Source of the DNA: Bacillota bacterium
Lineage (GTDB): Bacteria; Bacillota; Clostridia; Christensenellales; SZUA-584
Length of the DNA stretch: 14,048 bases
NCBI GenBank assembly: GCA_023441905.1
Contig: JAEZNC010000069.1
Span: forward strand, 1-14,048
Direction of reading: 5' to 3'
The notes beneath the pieces are model-generated. The model had not been told where the DNA came from, ran no database searches, and saw only the letters and a program-made list of their open reading frames with translations. Both the position numbers and the translations under genes were made by a program. This document shows, in pieces, positions 7,110 to 13,153 of this stretch; positions within the stretch are counted from its first letter, which is position 1; each line of letters opens with the position of its first letter.

Positions 7110-7297
7110 TCATTGTTTACTTGAGTAGATCCGGGTAATGGAAAGTCGCCTTCCTGATAGAATTGACCGATAAAACAATGCTTCTGAGATGGGCGAAATT
7201 GTGATCTGTAAGAGAATGTCTGTATGCTATACTTTCTATCCACCGGTCATGATATCAGCTTAGAATTTTGCCTCCGGCTTGTTTTTTCTTTGTTTGC

Positions 7298-7326
7298 TTG
7301 AGTGCGTGCATTTTCTGTGATAAAAT
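7298..7326 (+). promoter_or_regulatory. Promoter for dnaA
   Basis: TTGAGT (7298-7303) and TAAAAT (7321-7326) are 17 bases apart. TGA directly before the -10 box makes it an extended -10. Transcription should start near 7333, giving a leader of roughly 105 bases that carries a palindrome and the DnaA boxes, an arrangement suited to autoregulation by DnaA. Confidence 0.6.
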
Positions 7327-7332
7327 GATAAC

Positions 7333-7346
7333 TGGTTTATAAACCA
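7333..7346. promoter_or_regulatory. 14-bp perfect palindrome at the dnaA transcription start
   Basis: TGGTTTATAAACCA is a perfect 14-bp palindrome placed over the predicted +1 of the dnaA promoter. Its right half runs into TAAACCACA (7340-7348), a weak DnaA-box-like nonamer 11 bases ahead of the perfect box at 7351. It could be an operator for a repressor, a degenerate DnaA site or an RNA hairpin. The role is inferred from position only. Confidence 0.4.
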
Positions 7347-7350
7347 CAAG

Positions 7351-7383
7351 TTATCCACATCATGTGGATAACAATGTGGATGA
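7351..7383. promoter_or_regulatory. DnaA-box cluster in the dnaA leader
   Basis: TTATCCACA at 7351-7359 (plus) and TGTGGATAA at 7363-7371 (minus) are both perfect DnaA boxes facing each other. With their flanks they form a 23-bp palindrome from 7350 to 7372 with 11-base arms. TGTGGATGA at 7375-7383 is a third box with one mismatch. The starts are 12 bases apart. Boxes between promoter and dnaA are usual in Firmicutes origins and give both origin function and dnaA autoregulation. Confidence 0.85.
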
Positions 7384-7439
7384 GTTGCGTAAACCATGTT
7401 GATTTGATGATTTTATATGATATGATCTGAGGTATGATA

Positions 7440-8801
7440 GTGGACACTTTCTTAATTATTTGGGAAAAAGCTTTGGAAATACTCAAGCAGGAGCTTGCCA
7501 GTGTCCGTTATGATACTTGGATAAAAACGCTGTCCCCTGTCAAAAAAATTGACAGCGACTTTTATTTTCAGACGCTGAATCCGATACACAAGGAGCTCGT
7601 GGAAAAAAGCTACAAAACACTGATTCTCAATGCCATGACGGATGCGGCGGATTCTCTGGATTTCGGACAGGATATCGACGTATTTTTTTTGAATACCGAA
7701 GAAGCCTCAAAAATGAAGCAGACAGCGCCGGTTCAGCCGGAAATCGAGAACACAGGCAATTCGCGGTCTACGCTCAATCCTTATTTTACGTTTGATACAT
7801 TTGTGGTGGGCAGTTCCAATGAGTTTGCCCATGCGGCGGCCAGAGCCGTGGCGGACAACCCGGGGCTCACATACAATCCGCTGTTTATTTACGGCAAAAC
7901 AGGCCTCGGCAAAACGCATTTGATGCAGGCCATTGCCAACCACATCACGGTGAAAGACAGAAACGCTACTGTGATGTTTGTAAAAAGCGAACCGTTTTTG
8001 AACGATCTGATCAACGCCATCCGTACATCTAAAACGGAGGAGTTCCGCAGAAAATACCGCAAAGCCGATGTGCTTCTGATTGACGATATTCAGTTTATCG
8101 CGGGTAAGGAAAGCACACAGGAAGAATTCTTTCATACGTTTAACGATTTGCACGAAAACAATAAGCAGATTATTTTGTCGTCGGACAAGCCGCCCAAAGA
8201 AATTGCGAGGCTGGAAGAACGGCTTCAGTCACGCTTTGAAGGCGGTTTGATTGCCGATATTCAGCCACCCAATTATGAAACAAAGCTGGCCATACTCACA
8301 AAGAAGGCAAAGGACATCACATCCAAAGAATCTTTGAAGTGCGAGGTCAGCAAGGAGATTCTCGATTTGATCGCGACAAAGGTGTCGTCGAATATCCGGT
8401 CTCTTGAGGGTGCACTGAAAAAGATCATCGCTTATACCGTATTAAACGGACGCTCACCCAATCTGATCGAGGCTGAAATTGCCATACGCGATTTTCTGAC
8501 GACAAACACGAAGAAAATCACTTCAAAGCATATACTGCAGGCGGTTTGTGAGTATTACGAGATATCCGAGGATGAAATCACAAGCAGCAAAAAAAACCAG
8601 AGTGTGGCTTATCCGCGGCAGATGGCGATGTATTTGACGCGCAAACTGATGGATTTGTCTTATAAAGCCATTGCCGAAATATACGGCAAAAACGATCACA
8701 CGACCGTGAAGCATGCTTATGAAAAAATCGACAACGAAGTGCAGACAAACATTGAGACAAAAACACTGGTGGATGATTTCATTGTAAAACTCAAAGAATA
8801 G
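7440..8801 (+). CDS. dnaA: Chromosomal replication initiator DnaA
   Basis: DnaA binds TTATCCACA boxes, forms an ATP-dependent filament at the origin and opens the DNA. About 453 residues, normal for Firmicutes. Domain I (about 1-70) is followed by a variable linker. The AAA+ core begins at NPYFTFDTFVVGSSNEFAHA near 114. It has Walker A GKTGLGKTH near 153, Walker B VLLIDDIQF near 212 and the sensor segment IILSSD near 245. The C-terminal DNA-binding domain ends with the signature YGKNDHTTVKHA near 416-427. GTG at 7440 is chosen because GAGG lies 7 bases upstream. ATG 7434, two codons earlier, has GAGG only one base away but sits 7 bases after a TATGAT hexamer. Boxes at 7351-7383 and 8800-8819 flank the gene. 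Confidence 0.98.
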   Translation: MDTFLIIWEKALEILKQELASVRYDTWIKTLSPVKKIDSDFYFQTLNPIHKELVEKSYKTLILNAMTDAADSLDFGQDIDVFFLNTEEASKMKQTAPVQPEIENTGNSRSTLNPYFTFDTFVVGSSNEFAHAAARAVADNPGLTYNPLFIYGKTGLGKTHLMQAIANHITVKDRNATVMFVKSEPFLNDLINAIRTSKTEEFRRKYRKADVLLIDDIQFIAGKESTQEEFFHTFNDLHENNKQIILSSDKPPKEIARLEERLQSRFEGGLIADIQPPNYETKLAILTKKAKDITSKESLKCEVSKEILDLIATKVSSNIRSLEGALKKIIAYTVLNGRSPNLIEAEIAIRDFLTTNTKKITSKHILQAVCEYYEISEDEITSSKKNQSVAYPRQMAMYLTRKLMDLSYKAIAEIYGKNDHTTVKHAYEKIDNEVQTNIETKTLVDDFIVKLKE

Positions 8802-8819
8802 TGGATAAAATGTTGATAA
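8800..8819 (-). promoter_or_regulatory. Two DnaA boxes at the end of dnaA
   Basis: AGTGGATAA (8800-8808, one mismatch) overlaps the dnaA stop codon, and TGTTGATAA (8811-8819, complement TTATCAACA, one mismatch) follows 11 bases later, again about one helical turn. They open the intergenic part of the origin. Confidence 0.65.
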
Positions 8820-8944
8820 AAAAATAGACTGAAAATCACGCATTTTTTTCATCCCCGACTCATCGACATCCGATACACGCGCAGTCACACAAATAAAGAC
8901 GTCCTTACGATGCGTTTTTTGCGATGAGAATGGGAAAAAGAACG

Positions 8945-8990
8945 ATTTCCACATTATCAACATACACTACTGCTGCTAATACTATTTAAT
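8945..8990 (+). promoter_or_regulatory. oriC: Probable origin unwinding element: DnaA boxes followed by DnaA-trios
   Basis: Two boxes in the same direction, ATTTCCACA (8945-8953, two mismatches) and TTATCAACA (8954-8962, one mismatch), are followed after 4 bases by the triplets CTA CTG CTG CTA ATA CTA (8967-8984). AT-rich DNA then runs to about 9000. In Bacillus subtilis a DnaA box followed by repeats of 3'-GAT-5' on the opposite strand (the DnaA-trio) guides the DnaA filament onto single strands at the melting site, also between dnaA and dnaN. The fit in order, direction and position is good. The remaining 235-base dnaA-dnaN gap shows no gene. Confidence 0.7.
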
Positions 8991-9038
8991 TAAGTAATGA
9001 TACCGTGTTCAAAAATAATACGTTTCCAGGAGACGCCT

Positions 9039-10142
9039 ATGAGGATTATCTGTAATAAAAGCGAACTTCAAAAAAATGCAAACATCGCCGCCAAAGCTGT
9101 GGCGCAGAAATCTCCCATTTACCTGCTCGAAGGTTTACGGATAGAGGCGAAGGGTCAAAGTTTGACATTATATGGAAGCGATGGCACCATGTCGATCAAA
9201 TGCGTCAACCCCGCCAATGTGGTTGAACCGGGTGATGTCGTTCTTCCCGCAAAATTGTTTTGTGAGATACTTGCTAAATTTGAAGAATGCGATATCAGCA
9301 TTTTTACGGAAGGAAGCAACGTGGTGCTTGAATGCGGACATTCAAAAACAACGCTGTGTTATATGAGTGCCGAACAGTATCCTGCTTTTCCGAAGTTCGA
9401 CACGGTGGACGGGATTCATATCTATTCAAAGCAGCTGGTCAGCATGATCGACCAAACGGTGTTTGCCACATCCGTCAGTGAAGAAAAACCGATACTGACC
9501 GGATTACTGATTGAGCTTGGCGGCAGCAGCTTAAAAATGGTCGCGCTGGATGGTTACCGTCTTGCGATAAGAAAAGAACCGCTCGGCGTTGATCACCCGG
9601 AAAAAGAGGTTGTGGTGCCTTCCAAATCGATGAGAGAAGTGGCACGCATTATTCCCGAGGATGAAACCACAATAAAAGTTTATACGACCGAAAATATGGT
9701 TGGAATCGTTTGTGAGAATATTGAAGTTGTTACCCGTGTGCTTCAGGGCGATTATGTAAAATACAAAAGCATTCTGCCGACAGAATTTATGACACGCGTG
9801 ATTGTGAGCCGTCAGAGTTTTTTCAATAGTCTTGAGCGTGCGAGCATTTTGGCGCGTCAATCGAAAACAAACCTTGTGAATCTGGCCATAGACGGCAGCA
9901 CGATGACAATCACGTCGGATTCGGAGGTCGGAAAAGCGAGAGAAGAAGTTGATATTCGTTTAACGGGTAAAAATTTAAATATCGCTTTCAACGCGCGATA
10001 TCTGATTGATGTGCTCAGAGAAGCTGCGGACGACGAAATCGTGATGGATTTTAATACAAACATCAGCCCGTGTGTGATACACCCCGTGGCGGGCGACAGC
10101 TATTTATATCTTGTTCTGCCCGTTAAAACAAGCAACGGTTAA
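9039..10142 (+). CDS. dnaN: DNA polymerase III beta subunit (sliding clamp)
   Basis: The beta clamp is a ring-shaped dimer that encircles DNA and tethers polymerase III and repair proteins. The 367 residues match the usual length. The N-terminal domain starts MRIICNKSELQKNANIAAKA with LEGLRIEAKGQSLTLYGSDG. The middle domain includes ATSVSEEKPILTGLLIELGG and MVALDGYRLAIRKE, and the third domain has NARYLIDVLREA and ends YLYLVLPVKTSNG. These are family hallmarks. The frame extends 14 codons upstream to 8997, but ATG 9039 is preferred: it has AGGAG about 7 bases upstream and fits the family N-terminus. The gene follows dnaA by 237 bases that carry the likely melting site. It ends tail-to-tail with the membrane-protein gene, and no terminator is seen between them. 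Confidence 0.98.
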   Translation: MRIICNKSELQKNANIAAKAVAQKSPIYLLEGLRIEAKGQSLTLYGSDGTMSIKCVNPANVVEPGDVVLPAKLFCEILAKFEECDISIFTEGSNVVLECGHSKTTLCYMSAEQYPAFPKFDTVDGIHIYSKQLVSMIDQTVFATSVSEEKPILTGLLIELGGSSLKMVALDGYRLAIRKEPLGVDHPEKEVVVPSKSMREVARIIPEDETTIKVYTTENMVGIVCENIEVVTRVLQGDYVKYKSILPTEFMTRVIVSRQSFFNSLERASILARQSKTNLVNLAIDGSTMTITSDSEVGKAREEVDIRLTGKNLNIAFNARYLIDVLREAADDEIVMDFNTNISPCVIHPVAGDSYLYLVLPVKTSNG

Positions 10143-10846
10143 TTGTTTTTTTGAAAGGTTTTTTTGATCCATTGATGAATACGCTCTTCGATATGGGGAG
10201 CGTATTTTGATACAAGAACAAGCGCGGCAATCGCGATGGCGGCAATGACGAACCAGATCCAATCGGGAACGGAAATAACGCCGGATCCCACCAGCGCGGA
10301 AAACAGAAGGCCCCACGGACGCGTGCACAGCATAATCAGCGCAAAAGACGGCAGGTTCAGCGCGCTGAGCCCTGCGATCAGACACAGCACATCATCCGGA
10401 AAAAACGGAAGCAAAAACATCAGTATGAGCAGTATGCGCTGACGGGAAGAAACCGTGTCCATATATTTTTCGATGATATTTTTACCGGCAATGCGTTCAA
10501 CCAAAGGACGTCCAAATTTTTTACCAAGAAGAAAAGCACCGAGAGAGCCGATAAAAACCGCGCCAAACGAAAGAAGAAAACCCGGGAAAAATCCGAAAAG
10601 CATGCCGCCAACCAATGTGGTGACACTGCCGGGTATCGGAGAGACGATGACTTGAAAAAATTGAAGCGCGAAAAAAGCGAGCGGAGCCCAAGCACCAAAT
10701 GAAGCGATATATTGCTGCAAATTTTCTTTGGACTCGAACAGTGTGAACCATCCGTTGCTTTTACCGATATAATAAAGAATGGTGACTGCGGCAAGAATCG
10801 TAATGAGAACGACCAGCCAAATAATCTGTTTTTTTGTAATTTTCAT
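10139..10846 (-). CDS. TVP38/TMEM64-family (DedA-like) inner membrane protein
   Basis: A 235-residue polytopic membrane protein of the SNARE-associated (VTT/DedA) superfamily. Members are linked to membrane homeostasis and lipid scrambling or transport, but the substrate here cannot be told. TM1 is about residues 8-27. The conserved core is QFFQVIVSPIPGSVTTLVGG, then LFGFFPGFLLSFGAVFIGSL and LLGKKFGRPLVERI. FLLPFFPDDVLCLIAGLSAL near 144-163 is a second re-entrant-like motif, and a last TM spans about 196-213 before a basic tail. ATG 10846 is preferred over a TTG eight codons upstream. Neither has a ribosome binding site, and an extended -10 box sits 7 bases before the ATG. The last 4 bases overlap the end of dnaN on the other strand. 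Confidence 0.9.
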   Translation of the reverse strand: MKITKKQIIWLVVLITILAAVTILYYIGKSNGWFTLFESKENLQQYIASFGAWAPLAFFALQFFQVIVSPIPGSVTTLVGGMLFGFFPGFLLSFGAVFIGSLGAFLLGKKFGRPLVERIAGKNIIEKYMDTVSSRQRILLILMFLLPFFPDDVLCLIAGLSALNLPSFALIMLCTRPWGLLFSALVGSGVISVPDWIWFVIAAIAIAALVLVSKYAPHIEERIHQWIKKTFQKNN

Positions 10847-10853
10847 ACGAATT

Positions 10854-10862
10854 AGTATACCA
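10854..10862 (-). promoter_or_regulatory. Extended -10 promoter directly before the TVP38-like gene
   Basis: TGGTATACT on the minus strand is an extended -10 box (TGn plus TATACT). Only 7 bases separate it from the ATG at 10846, so transcription would begin at or very near the start codon, as at 5609. No good -35 hexamer is seen, which extended -10 promoters can tolerate. Confidence 0.45.
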
Positions 10863-11005
10863 TAATTCAATCAATGTGCCATCACTTTCTTTTGCGTCAA
10901 GGCAAATATGCCTGCTATTTTTTTACCTATATATCGTTATCTATGGCTCCCCACGGTTTGTTAGACAACAAGAGAACGATTTGTATGCAATTTGGCAATG
11001 GCGTC

Positions 11006-11034
11006 TTTCCAACCTGACGTTTTTGCTTTATAAT
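11006..11034 (+). promoter_or_regulatory. Promoter for parA-parB
   Basis: TTTCCA (11006-11011, four of six consensus bases) and a perfect TATAAT (11029-11034) are 17 bases apart. Transcription would start near 11041, leaving about 20 bases of leader that hold the GGAGGG ribosome binding site of parA. Confidence 0.55.
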
Positions 11035-11061
11035 GTTGTCAACGAAACGGAGGGTTTGCAT

Positions 11062-11832
11062 ATGTCCAAAATTATCGCCATTGCCAACCAGAAGGGCGGC
11101 GTTGGCAAGACGACAACGGCTGTCAATTTAAGCGCCTGCATCGCTGATAAGGGAAAGAAAGTCCTGCTGATTGATATTGATCCTCAGGGAAATTCAACAA
11201 GCGGCCTCGGTATTGAAAAAAGCACACTCAAAGCATCCGCCTACGATGTGCTGATTAACAGCACAGATGCAAAAACAGCCGTGATGGGCACGATGATCGA
11301 TACGCTCGATATCATTCCCGCAAACATCGATCTGGTGGGCGCTGAGGTGGAGTTAGTTTCCCGTATGGCCCGAGAGCAGATATTAAAAACGGCGCTTAAA
11401 CCCATCCGCGACAGCTATGACTATATTTTTATGGACTGTCCGCCGTCTCTCGGGCTAATCACAATCAACGCGCTGACGGCTGCAGATAAAATTCTTGTGC
11501 CCATACAATGCGAATATTACGCGCTCGAAGGGTTGTCGCAGCTGATCAATACAATTAAGCTCGTTAAAACAAATTTAAACCCGAGCCTTGAAGTTGAAGG
11601 CGTTGTGCTCACGATGTTCGACGGGCGCACAAACCTCTCCATACAAGTGGTGGAGGAAGTAAAAAAGTACTTCAAAAACAAGGTCTATCAAACGATCATA
11701 CCGCGAAACGTGAGGCTTGGAGAAGCGCCGAGCTTCGGGCTGCCGGTGATTCGATATGATGCGGCGTGTCTTGGGTCGCAGTGTTACAACGATCTGGCCA
11801 AAGAGATCATTGAAAGCGGGTGCGGTTCATAA
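11062..11832 (+). CDS. parA: Chromosome-partitioning ATPase ParA (Soj)
   Basis: ParA/Soj is a deviant-Walker ATPase. Its ATP-bound dimer coats the nucleoid and works with ParB-parS to separate new origins; in Bacillus it also regulates DnaA. The 256 residues are typical of the short chromosomal type without an N-terminal HTH. The deviant Walker A KGGVGKTTT is at 11-19. Walker A' VLLIDIDPQGNSTSGLG follows near 34-50, and Walker B YIFMDCPPSLG has Asp125. The C-terminal PRNVRLGEAPSFGLPVIRYD is a Soj hallmark. A frame extends 62 codons further upstream, but ATG 11062 is preferred because GGAGGG lies about 7 bases ahead and homologues start with this MSKIIAIANQKGG. The stop TAA shares a base with the parB ATG. 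Confidence 0.97.
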   Translation: MSKIIAIANQKGGVGKTTTAVNLSACIADKGKKVLLIDIDPQGNSTSGLGIEKSTLKASAYDVLINSTDAKTAVMGTMIDTLDIIPANIDLVGAEVELVSRMAREQILKTALKPIRDSYDYIFMDCPPSLGLITINALTAADKILVPIQCEYYALEGLSQLINTIKLVKTNLNPSLEVEGVVLTMFDGRTNLSIQVVEEVKKYFKNKVYQTIIPRNVRLGEAPSFGLPVIRYDAACLGSQCYNDLAKEIIESGCGS

Positions 11833-12692
11833 TGAAGCAGCAGCAAAGGCTTGGAAAAGGACTCGGTGCGCTGATAGAGGATGCATCTTCTGTGACGGGT
11901 GACGAAAAATACGAAGGCATGAAGACGGTCAGCGTTAATGACATTGACCCCAACGCAGGCCAGCCGCGAAAACACTTTGACAGCGAGAAGCTCGAAGAGC
12001 TCGCGCAGTCGGTGAAAACGTACGGCATAGTCCAGCCGATTATCGTACAGGCAAACGGCAGCCGATATACCATCATTGCGGGAGAGCGGCGTTACCGGGC
12101 TGCAAGGCTGGCAGGGATCAAAGAAGTGCCCGTCATCGTCAAAGAATTTTCCGAAACGGAACTGATGGAAGTCTCACTGGTTGAAAACCTTCAGCGCGAG
12201 GACCTGAATCCGATAGAAGAAGCACAGGCCATGCGTATGCTTATGGATGAACACAATCTGACGCAGGATGAGCTTTCAAGCCGGCTCGGTAAATCACGCA
12301 GCGCCGTGGCCAACACATTGAGACTGTTATCACTGCCGGAAGCCGTCCGCAGCCTTGTGATTGCCGGAGAACTCTCATCGGGCCATGCCCGTTGTCTGGT
12401 GGCGCTTGAGCGCGACGAAGATAAGTTGAAGCTTGCGCAAAAAATCGTATCGCAGGGGCTTTCGGTGAGAGCCACAGAAGAACTGATAAAAGCTTTAAGC
12501 AAAACAATTCAGCCGGTTGTCAAAGAGAAGGGCTCTGCACCCGAAATAGAAGAAGCCGAAAAATCGCTGACCGCCGCACTCGGTACGCGCGTTCAGATTG
12601 CAGGGGACTTAAAACGCGGCAAGATCATATTGCAGTATTACAATCCCGAGCAGCTCAATTCACTGTTTGATTTTCTGATGACAAGCAAATAG
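11832..12692 (+). CDS. parB: Chromosome-partitioning protein ParB (Spo0J)
   Basis: ParB is a CTP-dependent clamp that loads at parS, slides along the DNA and recruits SMC to the origin. The 286 residues are normal. The basic N-terminal tail RLGKGLGALI (6-15) is the ParA-contacting type. The CTP-binding core has the GERRYRA motif at 84-90 and ENLQREDLNPIEEAQA at 118-133. The parS-reading helix-turn-helix is TQDELSSRLGKSRSAVANTL near 144-163, and a C-terminal dimerisation region follows. ATG 11832 overlaps the parA stop (TAATG), which suggests coupled translation. GTG 11820, four codons earlier, is a weaker choice. Three perfect parS copies lie 42-129 bases downstream. The likely partner is ParA, encoded directly upstream. 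Confidence 0.97.
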   Translation: MKQQQRLGKGLGALIEDASSVTGDEKYEGMKTVSVNDIDPNAGQPRKHFDSEKLEELAQSVKTYGIVQPIIVQANGSRYTIIAGERRYRAARLAGIKEVPVIVKEFSETELMEVSLVENLQREDLNPIEEAQAMRMLMDEHNLTQDELSSRLGKSRSAVANTLRLLSLPEAVRSLVIAGELSSGHARCLVALERDEDKLKLAQKIVSQGLSVRATEELIKALSKTIQPVVKEKGSAPEIEEAEKSLTAALGTRVQIAGDLKRGKIILQYYNPEQLNSLFDFLMTSK

Positions 12693-12707
12693 ATAAACTG
12701 ATTCACG

Positions 12708-12738
12708 CACCACGTCACCAAGACGTGGTGTTTTGTTT
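12708..12738 (+). terminator. Terminator of the parA-parB operon
   Basis: CACCACGTC (12708-12716) pairs perfectly with GACGTGGTG (12722-12730) around the loop ACCAA, followed by TTTTGTTT. This is a standard intrinsic terminator 15 bases after parB. The end of its T-run is also the beginning of the first parS site. Confidence 0.85.
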
Positions 12739-12749
12739 CACGTGAAACA
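12734..12749. promoter_or_regulatory. parS: parS site 1
   Basis: A perfect 16-bp palindrome TGTTTCACGTGAAACA, matching the Bacillus parS consensus TGTTNCACGTGAAACA. It is the loading site for ParB and overlaps the terminator T-run of parB. Confidence 0.95.
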
Positions 12750-12773
12750 TTATCTGCTTATTATCGGGCAAGT

Positions 12774-12789
12774 TGTTTCACGTGAAACA
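12774..12789. promoter_or_regulatory. parS: parS site 2
   Basis: The second perfect TGTTTCACGTGAAACA, starting 40 bases after the first, close to four helical turns. Confidence 0.95.
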
Positions 12790-12805
12790 TTGATGATGGA
12801 CAGAT

Positions 12806-12821
12806 TGTTTCACGTGAAACA
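12806..12821. promoter_or_regulatory. parS: parS site 3
   Basis: The third perfect TGTTTCACGTGAAACA, starting 32 bases after the second, close to three helical turns. The bases between the three copies are not conserved, so the copies are discrete sites rather than a long tandem repeat. Confidence 0.95.
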
Positions 12822-13107
12822 CAAGAGGATGCAGACAAGCAATCACAGCAGACGATAGCCACTGTAATTCGCAATGATATTTTCGTAAAAAGGAGAATTG
12901 CATCGGCATGGAACAAAGAGAATATGATATGAGCGCGATGGGCTGGATTCGATGCTGACTACGGCTTTAGCGTAAGCAGTGAGTCATCATTCGTTCTTCT
13001 TGTGTGTAAGCCTTGAGCTTGATTTCAATATACGAATAAAATACGACAGACTATTGAAAACCATAAATAAAGTCTATTTCGGCCAGCAGCCAAAAGTGTG
13101 GGTATAT
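12822..13107. other. Intergenic stretch between parS and the minus-strand terminator
   Basis: I see no convincing gene here on either strand. It is fairly AT-rich in its second half. One tiny plus-strand frame (12908-12958) has a ribosome-binding-site-like AAGGAG ahead of it. A weak imperfect inverted repeat, GACT..GCTT..AAGC..AGTC, lies around 12957-12985. Nothing suggests a tRNA or a known RNA. Confidence 0.5.
12908..12958 (+). CDS. Possible 16-residue peptide or remnant of a gene start
   Basis: ATG at 12908 opens a frame MEQREYDMSAMGWIRC that ends at TGA after 16 codons. AAGGAG lies 12 bases upstream, slightly too far for ideal spacing. No promoter is clear, and parB's terminator blocks read-through. 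It may be a leader peptide, the decayed start of a lost gene, or chance. Confidence 0.2.
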   Translation: MEQREYDMSAMGWIRC

Positions 13108-13138
13108 AAAAAGCCCCGGGAAATATGTCCCGGGGCTT
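13108..13138 (-). terminator. Terminator of the cvpA operon
   Basis: On the minus strand an 11-bp stem, AAGCCCCGGGA with TCCCGGGGCTT (13128-13138 and 13111-13121), encloses a 6-base loop and is followed by TTTTTATAT. It lies 15 bases after the cvpA stop codon. No T-run follows it in the plus direction, so it acts for the minus strand only. Confidence 0.9.
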
Positions 13139-13153
13139 GCTGCAAAGCTTGGT

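Noticed and set aside
8523..8963. 146-codon minus-strand frame over the dnaA end and the origin gap
   Set aside because: It overlaps the dnaA DNA-binding domain and the DnaA-box/trio region, has no ribosome binding site and has a Phe/Cys-rich shadow composition.
10900..10924. Possible terminator AGGCA-AATA-TGCCT with a nearby T-run
   Set aside because: The stem is only 5 bp, the T-run begins 4 bases late, and no plus-strand gene ends close by.
10876..11061. 62-codon upstream extension of parA
   Set aside because: The extension crosses the promoter and ribosome binding site and is not like ParA; homologues start at 11062.
12734..12821. CRISPR-like short repeats with spacers
   Set aside because: The three repeats are 16-bp perfect palindromes identical to parS, with unequal 24- and 16-base gaps and no cas genes.
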